DNA from: Verrucomicrobiaceae bacterium
GTDB taxonomy: Bacteria; Verrucomicrobiota; Verrucomicrobiia; Verrucomicrobiales; Verrucomicrobiaceae
Direction of reading: 5' to 3'
Assembly: GCA_947466075.1 (NCBI GenBank)
Contig: CANIBP010000008.1
Location: forward strand, 62,001 to 126,000
DNA: 64,000 bases
Part shown: positions 18,292-27,741 of the stretch, piece after piece
How the letters are laid out: each line of letters starts with the position of its first letter
Numbering within the stretch: the first letter of the stretch is position 1
Position numbers and translations under genes: made by a program
Notes under the pieces: model-generated
Seen by the model: only the letters and a program-made list of their open reading frames with translations
Database searches by the model: none
What the model was told of the DNA's origin: nothing

Positions 18292-20619
18292 ATGAAACGC
18301 CCGCTTCTTCTTGTGATGATCGCCGTGCAGCATCTGTGCGCGGCGCCACATGCGGCATTCCTCGACGCGCACTGCGCGAAGTGCCACAGCGGCGAGAAAC
18401 CAAAGGGAAAATGGCGCGTGGATGAGCTGTCGTCGGACTTTGCCGATGCAAAGAGTCGTGCGCGTTGGGAGAAGGTGCTGGAGCAGATCGAGAGCGGCGA
18501 CATGCCGCCGAAGTCGAAACCGCGTCCGCCTAAAGAAGAGGCGCAGGCTTTGACGGAATGGATCAGCACACAAATCAGCGCTGCGACCACCCAAGAGGGC
18601 CGCGTTGTGCTGCGGCGACTCAACCGCGTGGAGTATGAAAACACGGTGAACGATTTGCTCGGCACCTCGGCGAAGTTGCAGGCCATGCTGCCACAGGACA
18701 CGTCGGCGAACGGCTTTGATAATGTCGGCGATGCGCTGCACACGTCGTCGTTCTTGATGGATCAGTATCTCATCGCAGCGGAGGCGGCGCTGGATCAAGC
18801 GATCGTGAACCGGCCTAAGCCGCCGAAGCTGGAGCAGAAGCGCGTGGGCTTGGAGGCGGCGTATCAGGTAAAGGCCAACTCAGAGAAGGTCTTTCGCAAA
18901 CAAGAGCAACGCGTGGTGATGTTCTCGTCCTCGCAATGGGTGGCGGCGACGCTGTTTTATATCGCCGAGCGTGGCACCTATCGCTTTCGCATGTCCGTGT
19001 CCGGCGTGCAGAGCGCTGGCAAGCCGGTGACCTTCAGCGTGAAGAGCGGCGGTGGTGGCATGGCGGGGCCAAAGGCGCGTCTGGTCGGCTATTTTGATGC
19101 TCCGGCGGACCAATCGCGAGTGATCGAGTTCACGGATCAGATGGAGCCGAAGACCTCGGTCACGATTTTGCCTTATGATCTGCCGAATGCGCAAACCGTG
19201 GGCAAAGTGGGCGCGGAAGCGTGGGATGGTCCGGGAGTGGCCATCGAATGGGTGGAGATGGAAGGACCGCTCAACGAGATTTGGCCACCGGAAAGCCACC
19301 GCACGCTCTTCGGCGACATGCAGCAGGGCAAATCGCCGATCTACAATCAAAGCGACCGCGTAGAGGTCGTCTCGGACGCGCCAATGGCCGATGCGGATCG
19401 CATCCTGCGCAAGTTCGCCCGCCGTGCATTTCGCCGTGCGGTCACGGATGCGGACATGAAACCATATCTCGACCTCGTGGCCGCGAAACTGGCCGAGCCG
19501 CAGTCGTTTGAGAAAGCCATCCGTGTGGGGTTGGGTGCCATCATGATCGCGCCGGAGTTTTTGTTTCTGCGCGAGGCACCCGGCAGGCTGGATGCGTCCG
19601 CACTCGCCAGCAGGCTGTCGTATTTTCTGTGGAGCAGCACACCGGATGAGGAACTGCTCACGCTGGCTGAGCAAGGCAAACTCAGCGATGCCGCAACGCT
19701 GCACGCGCAGGTCGCACGCATGCTGAAAAGTCCGAAAGCCGCCGCCTTCACCACGAACTTCACCGGCCAGTGGCTGAACTTGCGCGAACTCGACTTCACC
19801 ATGCCGAATCACATCGTGTATCCGCATTTCGACGAGATGCTGCGTGCGTCGATGCAGCGCGAAACGGAGCTGTTCTTCGAAGAAGTACTCAAAGAAGACC
19901 TCAGCATCGCGAATTTCATCGCGTCCGACTTCACCATGCTCAATGGCCGCCTCGCGAAGCACTACGGCATCGACGGCGTGAGTGGCTGGGAGTTTCAAAA
20001 GGTGAAGCTCGCACCTGAAAGCCATCGCGGCGGCCTGCTGACGATGGCGAGCGTGCTCAAAGTCACCGCGAACGGCACCAGCACCTCGCCGGTGATCCGT
20101 GGTGCGTGGGTGTTGGACCGCATCCTCGGCAAACCGCCGAAACCGCCGCCAGAAAACGTCTCCGCACTCGAACCCGACACACGCGGCACCACCACGATCC
20201 GCGAGCAACTCGCGAAGCATCGTCAGGTCGAATCCTGCGCGAGTTGTCACGTCGAGATCGATCCGCCGGGCTTCGCGCTGGAGAGTTTTGATGTCATCGG
20301 CGGCTACCGCGAAAAATACGTGCTCGATGGCCGCCCCGCCAACTTCCGCACCGGCAAGCAGGTCGATCCTGCCGACGTACTGCCCGATGGCCGCGCCTTC
20401 AAGAACGTTGATGAGTTCAAACAACTCCTCCTAACCGATCTGGACAAGATCGCCCATGCGTTGACGACCAAACTCATCACTTACGCCACCGGCGGCCCGC
20501 CAAAGAGCACCGACCGTGCGAAGATCAATGCCGTTGTGTCGAAAGCTAAATCGAAGAACTATGGCTTCCGCACACTGATCCACGAGATCGTGGCGAGCGA
20601 TCTATTTCAGCAAAAATGA
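18292..20619 (+). CDS. DUF1587/1592/1588/1585 planctomycete cytochrome (PSCyt) protein
   Basis: A 775-residue paralogue of the gene at 13344. Signal peptide, heme motif CAKCH near residue 28, GDMPPKSK, DUF1587 from about 105 (VVLRRLNRVEYENTVNDLLG), DUF1595 about 366-425, DUF1592 about 407-535, DUF1588 about 553-660 with CASCHVEIDPPGFALE near 649, and DUF1585 to the end. The usual DUF1552 partner is not adjacent: a GH81 gene on the other strand intervenes and overlaps this gene's last 18 bases. DUF1552 follows at 22876. Confidence 0.92.
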   Translation: MKRPLLLVMIAVQHLCAAPHAAFLDAHCAKCHSGEKPKGKWRVDELSSDFADAKSRARWEKVLEQIESGDMPPKSKPRPPKEEAQALTEWISTQISAATTQEGRVVLRRLNRVEYENTVNDLLGTSAKLQAMLPQDTSANGFDNVGDALHTSSFLMDQYLIAAEAALDQAIVNRPKPPKLEQKRVGLEAAYQVKANSEKVFRKQEQRVVMFSSSQWVAATLFYIAERGTYRFRMSVSGVQSAGKPVTFSVKSGGGGMAGPKARLVGYFDAPADQSRVIEFTDQMEPKTSVTILPYDLPNAQTVGKVGAEAWDGPGVAIEWVEMEGPLNEIWPPESHRTLFGDMQQGKSPIYNQSDRVEVVSDAPMADADRILRKFARRAFRRAVTDADMKPYLDLVAAKLAEPQSFEKAIRVGLGAIMIAPEFLFLREAPGRLDASALASRLSYFLWSSTPDEELLTLAEQGKLSDAATLHAQVARMLKSPKAAAFTTNFTGQWLNLRELDFTMPNHIVYPHFDEMLRASMQRETELFFEEVLKEDLSIANFIASDFTMLNGRLAKHYGIDGVSGWEFQKVKLAPESHRGGLLTMASVLKVTANGTSTSPVIRGAWVLDRILGKPPKPPPENVSALEPDTRGTTTIREQLAKHRQVESCASCHVEIDPPGFALESFDVIGGYREKYVLDGRPANFRTGKQVDPADVLPDGRAFKNVDEFKQLLLTDLDKIAHALTTKLITYATGGPPKSTDRAKINAVVSKAKSKNYGFRTLIHEIVASDLFQQK

Positions 20620-22788
20620 GCCCGCTGGGCACTCGACTTTTATCCCGTCGCTAAAGGTGATCGTGCGTAGCATCTTGGCGAGATTCCAGGCCACATGCGC
20701 GCGCTTGCCGTCCTTGGTGAAGACGGCGGTGAAGGGTGCGTCAGCGGTGATGGATCGATCGACGGTGCCGAGATCATTGAATGCGGTGATCCATGCGTAA
20801 GTTTGCGCGAGCGAGTTGCCTGCTTCCGGCTTGAAGCCGCTTGATCGGGCATTCCACATCGTTTGAGCATCGGTGGGATCAGTCAGTGCGCGGTACATCC
20901 ACATGATCTCGGCCCAGGCGTCGAAGTTTGCGCCTTCGGGGTTCTCCTGGACCAGTGCCGCGTAGTTTTTGCGCGCGTAGTCGGGCCAGCGGCCGAGGTA
21001 AAGCGATGCGCCGGTGACGGGGAGAAAATTAATGCCATGCACGGCTTCGGGATTGCCGCTGAACCAGGTGCCGTTTGCGCCTTTGCCGCCCCAGACCATC
21101 GTGACGACGGAGGGCGTGTAATCGGCGGGATGCAGGTCGTCGCGCACATCAAACCAGTAGTCCTCGATGGCGGCGATCTCGGTGGTGAAGAGCCACGCGC
21201 CGAGATCACGCAGCGTTTTGTCGCCGGTGGTCTCACCGAGCAACATGAGGCCGAACCACGCATTCACAGCTTCGCTGGAGGACTCGTTGTTGTTGCCGTC
21301 GCCGAATTTCGCATGACCGCTGGCCCAGGAGTGGCCAGCATACGGATCAAAGCAGCGCAGGAAGGGGAAGAGCTTGTCTTCGCGATCAGCGCTGACGACA
21401 TCACGCGCGAGGAGATCGAGCATCGCGTGCCATTTCGCAGCCCATGCGGGATCGCGTCGGGCGAGTTCGCCTGCGGCACGGAAAAAGTAGCCGTAGTGGA
21501 AGTGGTGATCATTGAGCTGGTCATCGCTGCCAAAACTCGCTGGATAACCAATGAGCGTGCCCCAGGCTGGTTCGAAAGCGAAGAGACCCTTGGAGTCGCT
21601 GGCCGTGAAAAAATCCTCCATCGCCGTGCGCAGCCGCTGGTCGCATTCCTTCACGGCACTTTCGTGCCCAGCTTGCTCGGCGAGCGGCAGCAGCGTGGCC
21701 CATTTGCCGAGTTGCTTGCCGAGCCAGTAGGTGTCGCCGGTGAGTTGCGGAGTGCCGGCGAGTTCTTGATCGACAAGTTCGCGCAGTTTCGTCTTGTCCA
21801 CACTGGTGGTAAGCGGCAACGAAGGCAGCACGGAGGGAAGTTTCATCGTCGTGGTGAAGCGTAAACCCGTGGCGAGCTTCATGGGGCCGCGCACACTGGC
21901 ACACGACTGTCCGGTGAGCGTCGCATCCGTCTCGCGCCACTGATGCGGATACAAAGCGAAGACGGTGCTGATCTCCTTGCCCTCGAATACCTTGGTCGAG
22001 AAATCGAAAGTCGTTTTCACGTTCGCGGTCTTCTCATCGTAAACCCATGACACCTTGGAATCGATGACGTGCGTGTGAGCACGCAGTCGAAAAAGCTCCA
22101 AGGTCTCCGCTTGGTCATCCGGCAGCAGTGCGAGTGAAAAGTAGCCTTTGCCATGAGTCTGCGCGGTGAGTCGCGTGGTGCCGAGGCCGCTCCAGGTGGA
22201 ACCGCCGGGCGCAAACAGCGCGTAAACGCTGCGACCGATCCGCAGCATCAGCGTTTCGCCTTTTTCGGTGACCTCCGGGGCCTTTTTGAAATTCAAGACG
22301 GGTTCTCCGCCCGAGTATTGAACGAACACGAATGGCGATCCGTGCCCAAAGGTGAGTTTCATGCCCTTGGTGGCCTCTCCCATCTGAGCCGTGACAAACC
22401 AGTCACTCCAGCCCGCGACGCGTGCCTCGGTGAACGCATTGATCGCCGAATGACCTAGCACCAAATCCTCGCCACCGGCACCCATGATGGCCGCTTTGCT
22501 TGCCGCGATGGCCGCACCGGGATTCCAGATGCGCAGACCGCCTTCGACTGCTTTCATGGCGAGCGGATGCGGAAACATCGAATCCGAAAGCGGCACCCAG
22601 GCGAGCGAGCTCCACCAGTCATTCGTCGGCATCGCGCCTTGCACGTCAGCGGTCTTGTAGATGGTGGGCGGCGGCCCTTTGGCACCTGCGGGCAATCCGT
22701 GAAGGTAAGAACCTGCTCCAGCGGGCACGAGATCGGCGGAGCGGATGTGCGCGGTGAGAAGAAGCGTGATGAGGATGGGCAAGCGCAT
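20602..22788 (-). CDS. Glycoside hydrolase family 81, endo-beta-1,3-glucanase-like
   Basis: A 728-residue secreted protein. Signal peptide (MRLPILITLLLTAHIRSA), then GH81 N-domain PTNDWWSSLAWV and catalytic segments LNDHHFHYGYFFRAAGEL (acid Asp) and DGNNNESSSEAVNAW, whose two Glu four residues apart match the GH81 base pair. GH81 enzymes cut beta-1,3-glucans such as laminarin. The ATG at 22788 is chosen for the signal peptide; the frame is open upstream to 23472 inside the divergent DUF1552 gene. It overlaps the 3' end of the DUF1592 gene by 18 bases and appears inserted within a DUF1592/DUF1552 pair. Confidence 0.93.
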   Translation of the reverse strand: MRLPILITLLLTAHIRSADLVPAGAGSYLHGLPAGAKGPPPTIYKTADVQGAMPTNDWWSSLAWVPLSDSMFPHPLAMKAVEGGLRIWNPGAAIAASKAAIMGAGGEDLVLGHSAINAFTEARVAGWSDWFVTAQMGEATKGMKLTFGHGSPFVFVQYSGGEPVLNFKKAPEVTEKGETLMLRIGRSVYALFAPGGSTWSGLGTTRLTAQTHGKGYFSLALLPDDQAETLELFRLRAHTHVIDSKVSWVYDEKTANVKTTFDFSTKVFEGKEISTVFALYPHQWRETDATLTGQSCASVRGPMKLATGLRFTTTMKLPSVLPSLPLTTSVDKTKLRELVDQELAGTPQLTGDTYWLGKQLGKWATLLPLAEQAGHESAVKECDQRLRTAMEDFFTASDSKGLFAFEPAWGTLIGYPASFGSDDQLNDHHFHYGYFFRAAGELARRDPAWAAKWHAMLDLLARDVVSADREDKLFPFLRCFDPYAGHSWASGHAKFGDGNNNESSSEAVNAWFGLMLLGETTGDKTLRDLGAWLFTTEIAAIEDYWFDVRDDLHPADYTPSVVTMVWGGKGANGTWFSGNPEAVHGINFLPVTGASLYLGRWPDYARKNYAALVQENPEGANFDAWAEIMWMYRALTDPTDAQTMWNARSSGFKPEAGNSLAQTYAWITAFNDLGTVDRSITADAPFTAVFTKDGKRAHVAWNLAKMLRTITFSDGIKVECPAGSFLLK

Positions 22789-22875
22789 GGTCGTCGAGGA
22801 TGCGAGATTAAACCAAAGCCTGCAAGTGACGAGATTTCGCGAGGACGGACAAGCGAGCGTCGTTTGATAGGCACC

Positions 22876-24147
22876 ATGAAATCGAATCTGCTCAATCGCC
22901 GCCATTTCCTGCGTGGAGCCGGAGTCACGCTTGGTCTGCCGTTTCTGGAGTGCTTGGCGCCACGCGGTCGTGCTGCCTCGAATGCGCAACCAATTCGGCG
23001 AATGGTTTGCATCTGCACGCCGCTGGGACTGCATACGCCGAACCTGTATCCAAAGGAGACGGGCAAAGAGTATGCGCTCACGCCTTATCTGGAGCCGCTG
23101 GCGGAGTTCAAGAATGACTTCAGCGTCATCTCCGGACTGTCGCATCCCGATGTGGGATCGAGTCATGATTCGATTTACAGCTTCCTTACGGCGGCTCCGC
23201 ATCCTGAGATCCGCGCCGGCTTTCGCAACGGCATCTCGCTCGATCAATTCGCAGCGGAGAAGATTGGCAGGCAGACGCGGGTGCCGAGTTTGTCGCTCTC
23301 GGCGGAAGGTTTCGGGCTGTCGTGGACGCGTAGCGGTGCGCTGGTGCCGCCGGATTTGTTTCCAGCGAATGTTTTTGCTCGTTTGTTCCTCGAAGGCCGT
23401 CCCGATGAGGTCGAGGCGCAGACGCGCAGGTTGCGCAATGGCAAGAGCATCCTCGACACGGTCAGTGAGCAAGCCAAGCGACTCGCGCCGACGATGGGTG
23501 CGCGTGATCGCGAGAAAGTGGACGAGTATTTCACCAGCGTGCGCGAGTTGGAGAGGCGCATGGTCACGGCGCAGGAGTGGGCTCTCAAACCGAAGCCGAA
23601 GGTCGATGCCAAGCCTTTGCAGAACAACATGAACTCGGTCGATCTGCTCGGGAAGACGAAGCTATTGTTTGAACTCACGCATCTCGCTTTGCAGACGGAT
23701 TCGACGCGCCTCGTGAACATGCTGCTGCTCGGTACCAGCGGTGTGCCGCCGGTGCCGGGCGTGACGATGGGGCATCACGATCTCTCACATCACGGGCAAG
23801 ACCCGGCGAAACTCGAACAACTCAAGAAAGTGGAGCTTGGCGTGATGAACCTGACGCAAGAATTGCTCACCAAGCTGAAGAAGACGCAGGAGGAAGGTGA
23901 TACGCTGCTGGATCGCACGATGGTCTTCTTCAGCAGCAATCTCGGCAGCGCGGCGAGCCATTCCACGAAGGATCTGCCAGTCATCCTCGCTGGTGGCGGC
24001 TTCAAGCACGGGCAGCATCTCGCCTTTGATCCGAAGAACTGTCCGCCGCTGTCGAATCTGTATGTGACGATGCTGCAACGCATGGGCATCGAAGCGGATC
24101 AGTTTGGCAGCAGCACGGGATCACTCACGGGACTCGAACCAGCATGA
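22876..24147 (+). CDS. DUF1552 family protein, Tat-exported
   Basis: A 423-residue DUF1552 protein with Tat motif NRRHFLRGAG near residues 7-16 and the family segments GHHDLSHHGQDPAKLEQL, FFSSNLGSAASHSTKDLP and LYVTMLQRMGI. The ATG at 22876 is preferred over upstream in-frame starts because it brings the Tat motif to the N-terminus. Its natural partner is probably the DUF1592 cytochrome at 18292. It overlaps the following ceramidase-like gene by 4 bases (ATGA), so the two are probably co-translated. Confidence 0.93.
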   Translation: MKSNLLNRRHFLRGAGVTLGLPFLECLAPRGRAASNAQPIRRMVCICTPLGLHTPNLYPKETGKEYALTPYLEPLAEFKNDFSVISGLSHPDVGSSHDSIYSFLTAAPHPEIRAGFRNGISLDQFAAEKIGRQTRVPSLSLSAEGFGLSWTRSGALVPPDLFPANVFARLFLEGRPDEVEAQTRRLRNGKSILDTVSEQAKRLAPTMGARDREKVDEYFTSVRELERRMVTAQEWALKPKPKVDAKPLQNNMNSVDLLGKTKLLFELTHLALQTDSTRLVNMLLLGTSGVPPVPGVTMGHHDLSHHGQDPAKLEQLKKVELGVMNLTQELLTKLKKTQEEGDTLLDRTMVFFSSNLGSAASHSTKDLPVILAGGGFKHGQHLAFDPKNCPPLSNLYVTMLQRMGIEADQFGSSTGSLTGLEPA

Positions 24148-25484
24148 AATGGATTCTTCTCATTCTCCTCACGACCAGTGTCCATGCTGCCTGGCAAGCG
24201 GGTGCGGCCAAAGCCGACATCACGCCGACAGAATCGGTGCCGCTGGCGGGTTATGGCGGCAAGACACGTATGTCGCAGCGGGTGGAGCATGCGATCTGGC
24301 TGAAGGCGCTGGCGCTTAAAGATGCCTCCGGTGCGACTTCGGTGTTGGTGACGGCGGATTTGGTGGGATTGAGCGACAAGATGATCGCGGTGATCGACAA
24401 GAACGCGCTGGAGAAGCATGGCGTGGCGCGCGAGCGGCTTATCTTGAACTCCTCACACAATCACTCGTGCCCGGTGACGGAGGATGTACTGTGGTTGTAT
24501 TATGAATTCACGCCTGAGGAGGCTGCGGCGAAGGATCGCTACACGGCGATGGTGTATGCGAAGTATGACGAGGTCATTGGCAAGGCCATCGCGAGTCTTG
24601 CGCCTTCTGAGTTGGCCTTTGAGCAAGGATTAGCCGGTGTGGCGGTGAATCGCCGTCGCTCGCGTGGGCCGGAGAGCCGGGCGTTTGGCGGGCAGGTGGA
24701 TCAGGATGTGCCGGTGATCACGGTGAAGGCCGGCAATGATCTCAAGGCCATTGTGTTTGGCTATTCGTGCCATACAACGGCGCTCGGTGGTCTCAGCATC
24801 AATGGCGACTACGCGGGTTTTGCGCAGTTGAACCTGGAGAAGCTGTTTCCGGGTTCGGTGGCGATGTTTGTGCAGAATTGCGGTGGCGATGCTAATCCCC
24901 TGCCGCGCATTCGCGGCAAGAACACCGACACGGAAGCCACCAGCCTCGCCAGCAAGTATGGCGACATCTTGGCCGAAGCGGTGCGCCAGGTGATCGTCGG
25001 CACGTTAAAACCGCTTAATGGGCCGATTCGCGTCGCGATCGGCGAAACAGAACTGGAGTTGCAGCCCGGCATTCCGCTCGATGAGCTGAAGCAACGCGTT
25101 CCGAACCTCACAGGAATGCCGAAGCGCGAGTTTGAGCACTTCATCCGCCAATACGAAACGTTCGGCTCGACGCCAGATCGTGTGAAGTATCCGGTTCAAG
25201 TGTGGCGCTTCGGGCCAGACTTCACCTTCATTGCATTGACGGGTGAGACGGTGGTGGATTACTCGCTGAAGTTCAAAGCGGCCTACGGATGGAACAACAC
25301 CTGGGTCTGCGGTTACAATAACGACCTGCTCAGCTATGTGCCGAGCCTGCGTGTGCTCAAGGAAGGCGGGTACGAAGGTGTGACGGGCATGTTTGAATAT
25401 GGTCACCGTGCGCCTTATACCGAAACAGTGGAGGAGCGGATCACGACGAAGGTCGAGGAGCTGATGAAGGCAACAGTAAAGTAG
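24144..25484 (+). CDS. Neutral/alkaline ceramidase-like hydrolase, secreted
   Basis: A 446-residue protein: signal peptide MKWILLILLTTSVHA, AGAAKADITPTESVPLAGYG, NSSHNHSCPVT with the metal-site His pair, and GYSCHTTALGG with the downstream His typical of the family. Only the N-terminal catalytic domain is present. It is translationally coupled to the DUF1552 gene. The true substrate is unknown; hydrolysis of an amide or ester in a glycan or lipid is a family-based guess. Confidence 0.87.
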   Translation: MKWILLILLTTSVHAAWQAGAAKADITPTESVPLAGYGGKTRMSQRVEHAIWLKALALKDASGATSVLVTADLVGLSDKMIAVIDKNALEKHGVARERLILNSSHNHSCPVTEDVLWLYYEFTPEEAAAKDRYTAMVYAKYDEVIGKAIASLAPSELAFEQGLAGVAVNRRRSRGPESRAFGGQVDQDVPVITVKAGNDLKAIVFGYSCHTTALGGLSINGDYAGFAQLNLEKLFPGSVAMFVQNCGGDANPLPRIRGKNTDTEATSLASKYGDILAEAVRQVIVGTLKPLNGPIRVAIGETELELQPGIPLDELKQRVPNLTGMPKREFEHFIRQYETFGSTPDRVKYPVQVWRFGPDFTFIALTGETVVDYSLKFKAAYGWNNTWVCGYNNDLLSYVPSLRVLKEGGYEGVTGMFEYGHRAPYTETVEERITTKVEELMKATVK

Positions 25485-25491
25485 TCGAGAA

Positions 25492-25561
25492 CTTTAGCTC
25501 GCGAACGTGCCGCTGGGCGAAAAATCAGCGCTCCAGCCTGCCGCGCCACCACGAGCTAAAG
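25492..25561. terminator. Inverted repeat between convergent genes
   Basis: CTTTAGCTCG at 25492-25501 and CGAGCTAAAG at 25552-25561 are perfect 10-base arms around about 50 bases. It fills the gap between the convergent ceramidase-like and DUF1080 genes, so a bidirectional terminator or a small dispersed repeat is likely. There is no long U tract. Confidence 0.4.
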
Positions 25562-25568
25562 CTCATGA

Positions 25569-26273
25569 TTACTTTACAACCGGAGCCGTCTGCTCTGGTG
25601 TCACGCGGCCGCCGGGGAGTTCCAGGATCTTGATGCTACGGAAGTGAATCTCCGCGCCTTCGGATTCGAGGCAGAGGTAGCCTTTGCGCACGGTGGACTG
25701 GCTGATGCCGTTGACGAACTTGCCGTTGATCGAGAGCTTCAAGGTTCCATCGACACAAACGACGTCGTAGGTGTTCCATTCGCCTTTGCCTTTGCAGCGA
25801 AACTCCCACGACATGCTGCGGCGGCCACGTGGATTGTCAGGAATGCCTTCGAGACCGTTCGCACCGAAGAGTTCGCCGGAGACATAGCCGGGATGATTCG
25901 GCAGGCCGTCTTTGCCGGGATGCAGGTTCGGCCATTCGAGTTCCAGCATCTGCACTTCCATGCCTTTGGGCAGCGGACGTTCGGGTGGCGTTGATCCCTC
26001 ACTCCATACGAAGACACCGGAATTGCCACCGGGCTGCGTGTGCTTCCATTCGATGTGCAGGATGAAGTTTTCGTACTGCTTCTCACTGCGCATCACGCCG
26101 ATGGGCAGGCCTTTGCAGACAAGCAGGCCGTCTTTAACGCTCCATGTTTCTTTGCTTGTGTTCACATCCACCCAACCAGTGAGATCCTTGCCGTTGAAGA
26201 GATCACGCCACTGCGGCACGTCGTCAGCTAAAGCGGTGGTGGCGAGGAGGAGGGGAAAGAGGAGGTGTTTCAT
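25569..26273 (-). CDS. DUF1080 family protein (3-keto-disaccharide hydrolase-like), secreted
   Basis: A 234-residue protein with signal peptide [16 protein letters not shown] and one DUF1080 domain: [48 protein letters not shown]. Characterised DUF1080 members hydrolyse 3-keto-glycosides, with a laminin-G-like beta-sandwich fold. It is the last gene of an operon with a D-aminoacylase-like gene (4-base overlap) and DUF1501. Exported Gfo/Idh/MocA proteins elsewhere in the window could supply 3-keto sugars; this link is inference. Confidence 0.88.
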   Translation of the reverse strand: MKHLLFPLLLATTALADDVPQWRDLFNGKDLTGWVDVNTSKETWSVKDGLLVCKGLPIGVMRSEKQYENFILHIEWKHTQPGGNSGVFVWSEGSTPPERPLPKGMEVQMLELEWPNLHPGKDGLPNHPGYVSGELFGANGLEGIPDNPRGRRSMSWEFRCKGKGEWNTYDVVCVDGTLKLSINGKFVNGISQSTVRKGYLCLESEGAEIHFRSIKILELPGGRVTPEQTAPVVK

Positions 26274-27709
26274 GGCGTGACTCTCACAGCGCGGCCCGGA
26301 CGGGCATCTTTCATGAGTTCGCCATCTCGCACGACGAAAGTGCCGTTCACGATGACATGCGGGATGCCTGCGGAGGGCGTGGCGGGTGCTTCAAACGTCG
26401 CGCGGTCGATCACTTTGGCCGGATCGAAGATGGTGATGTCCGCATCGGCTCCGAGGGCAATGCGGCCTTTGTGTTTCATCATCGGCACATGGCCTTCGAG
26501 ACGTTTGGCGGGCAGGATGGTCATCTTGGCGAGAGCCTCCATGAGCGGCAGCAGTTTCTTTTCACGGGAGTAATGGCCGAGCACGCGCGCATAGGTGCCT
26601 GCTCCACGCGGATGACCTTTGCCATCGACAAACGGAACGCCGTCGCTGGCGATCATCACACCGGGATGCGCGATGGCCATCTCGACATTGGCGTCCTTCA
26701 TCATGTACATGATCACCCAGCCGCCTTGCTGGCGATATTTCTCAAAGGTCTCTTTGGTGAGACGTTCACCCGTCGCCGTCCACACGATGTCGCCGTAGCT
26801 GATGCGCAGATTGTCCTGCCAGCCGGGATTGAACATGGCCGACTCCAGCAAGGTGGACGCGGCGGTGTAGGGATAGACTTCGGTCGTGAGGTCCATGCCT
26901 GCGGCTCGATTTTCGTCGATCAGTTTCAGCACCTCCGGCATGTCGCCGATAGAACTGCTGCCGATGTGAACGATGTGGAGTGACGCGCCGGTTTTCTTCG
27001 CGCTATCAATGGCCTCGCGGATCGGCGCGATGCCAAAGGCGCGAGTGTGCACGAACGCGGGCACCTTGCGTTCGGCCGCGATGCGGAACAGCGCTTCGAT
27101 CTCCGTTGGCGTGGCTGCTGGCGTGTAATTGATGCCGAAACCAACACCCAGCGCGCCTTCATCCAGCCCGCGACGGATCGATTCACTCATGCGCATCATT
27201 TCGATTTCGCCAGCCACCTTGTTCGCACCATCCGGTTTTGGACCGAGGAGAGCGAGTCGCGTCTTGCCGCCTGCCCACTGACCGGTTTTGAGATTGGGAT
27301 GAAACGCGGCAAAGCGCGCCGAGATTTGTCCCACGGTGGCTCCGTAATGAATCGGTGCCGTGCCCTCCATCGACTGATACCAATCCGCCACGGGATACAC
27401 GCCGCCTTCGAGGTCCAGCGCCGTCGTCACGCCATCCTGCGCCTTGATTTGTAAATCACCGGTGGTCTGGCCGTGCGCATGAATGTCGATGAAGCCGGGT
27501 GCCACGACATACCCGGCCACATCGACGACCTTATCGCCTGTAAGCGGCGTTTCGGAGATCGCGCTGATCTTGCCACCCGTAATGCCGATGTGCCGCAGAG
27601 CATCGAGACCGCTCGCAGGGTCCATCACGCGACCATTGGCGATGACGAGGTCATGTGCAGAAAGTGGAAGCGCGCTGGCTAGGACCGCGAAGAGGAGGCG
27701 TGCATTCAT
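26270..27709 (-). CDS. D-aminoacylase-like amidohydrolase, secreted
   Basis: A 479-residue amidohydrolase with signal peptide [18 protein letters not shown]. Metal-site motifs of the N-acyl-D-amino-acid deacylase branch are visible: DIHAHGQ near residue 77, HTRAFG and HIVHIGSS for the later His ligands, and ASDGVPF for the final Asp. The C-terminal segment [11 protein letters not shown] is typical. It would remove acyl groups from D-amino acids or related amides, here outside the cytoplasm, which fits recycling of peptidoglycan-type material. It overlaps DUF1080 by 4 bases and follows DUF1501 by 32. Confidence 0.85.
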   Translation of the reverse strand: MNARLLFAVLASALPLSAHDLVIANGRVMDPASGLDALRHIGITGGKISAISETPLTGDKVVDVAGYVVAPGFIDIHAHGQTTGDLQIKAQDGVTTALDLEGGVYPVADWYQSMEGTAPIHYGATVGQISARFAAFHPNLKTGQWAGGKTRLALLGPKPDGANKVAGEIEMMRMSESIRRGLDEGALGVGFGINYTPAATPTEIEALFRIAAERKVPAFVHTRAFGIAPIREAIDSAKKTGASLHIVHIGSSSIGDMPEVLKLIDENRAAGMDLTTEVYPYTAASTLLESAMFNPGWQDNLRISYGDIVWTATGERLTKETFEKYRQQGGWVIMYMMKDANVEMAIAHPGVMIASDGVPFVDGKGHPRGAGTYARVLGHYSREKKLLPLMEALAKMTILPAKRLEGHVPMMKHKGRIALGADADITIFDPAKVIDRATFEAPATPSAGIPHVIVNGTFVVRDGELMKDARPGRAVRVTP

Positions 27710-27741
27710 GAGATTCGGGAGAATGCGCTCGAGCGCCAGAC

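Noticed and set aside
18880..20424. Minus-strand open frame of 514 codons opposite the DUF1592 gene
   Set aside because: The plus strand encodes two heme motifs and four recognised domains; the antisense frame has none.
22789..23472. N-terminal extension of the GH81 protein
   Set aside because: It is antisense to the DUF1552 gene, and the signal peptide begins at 22788.
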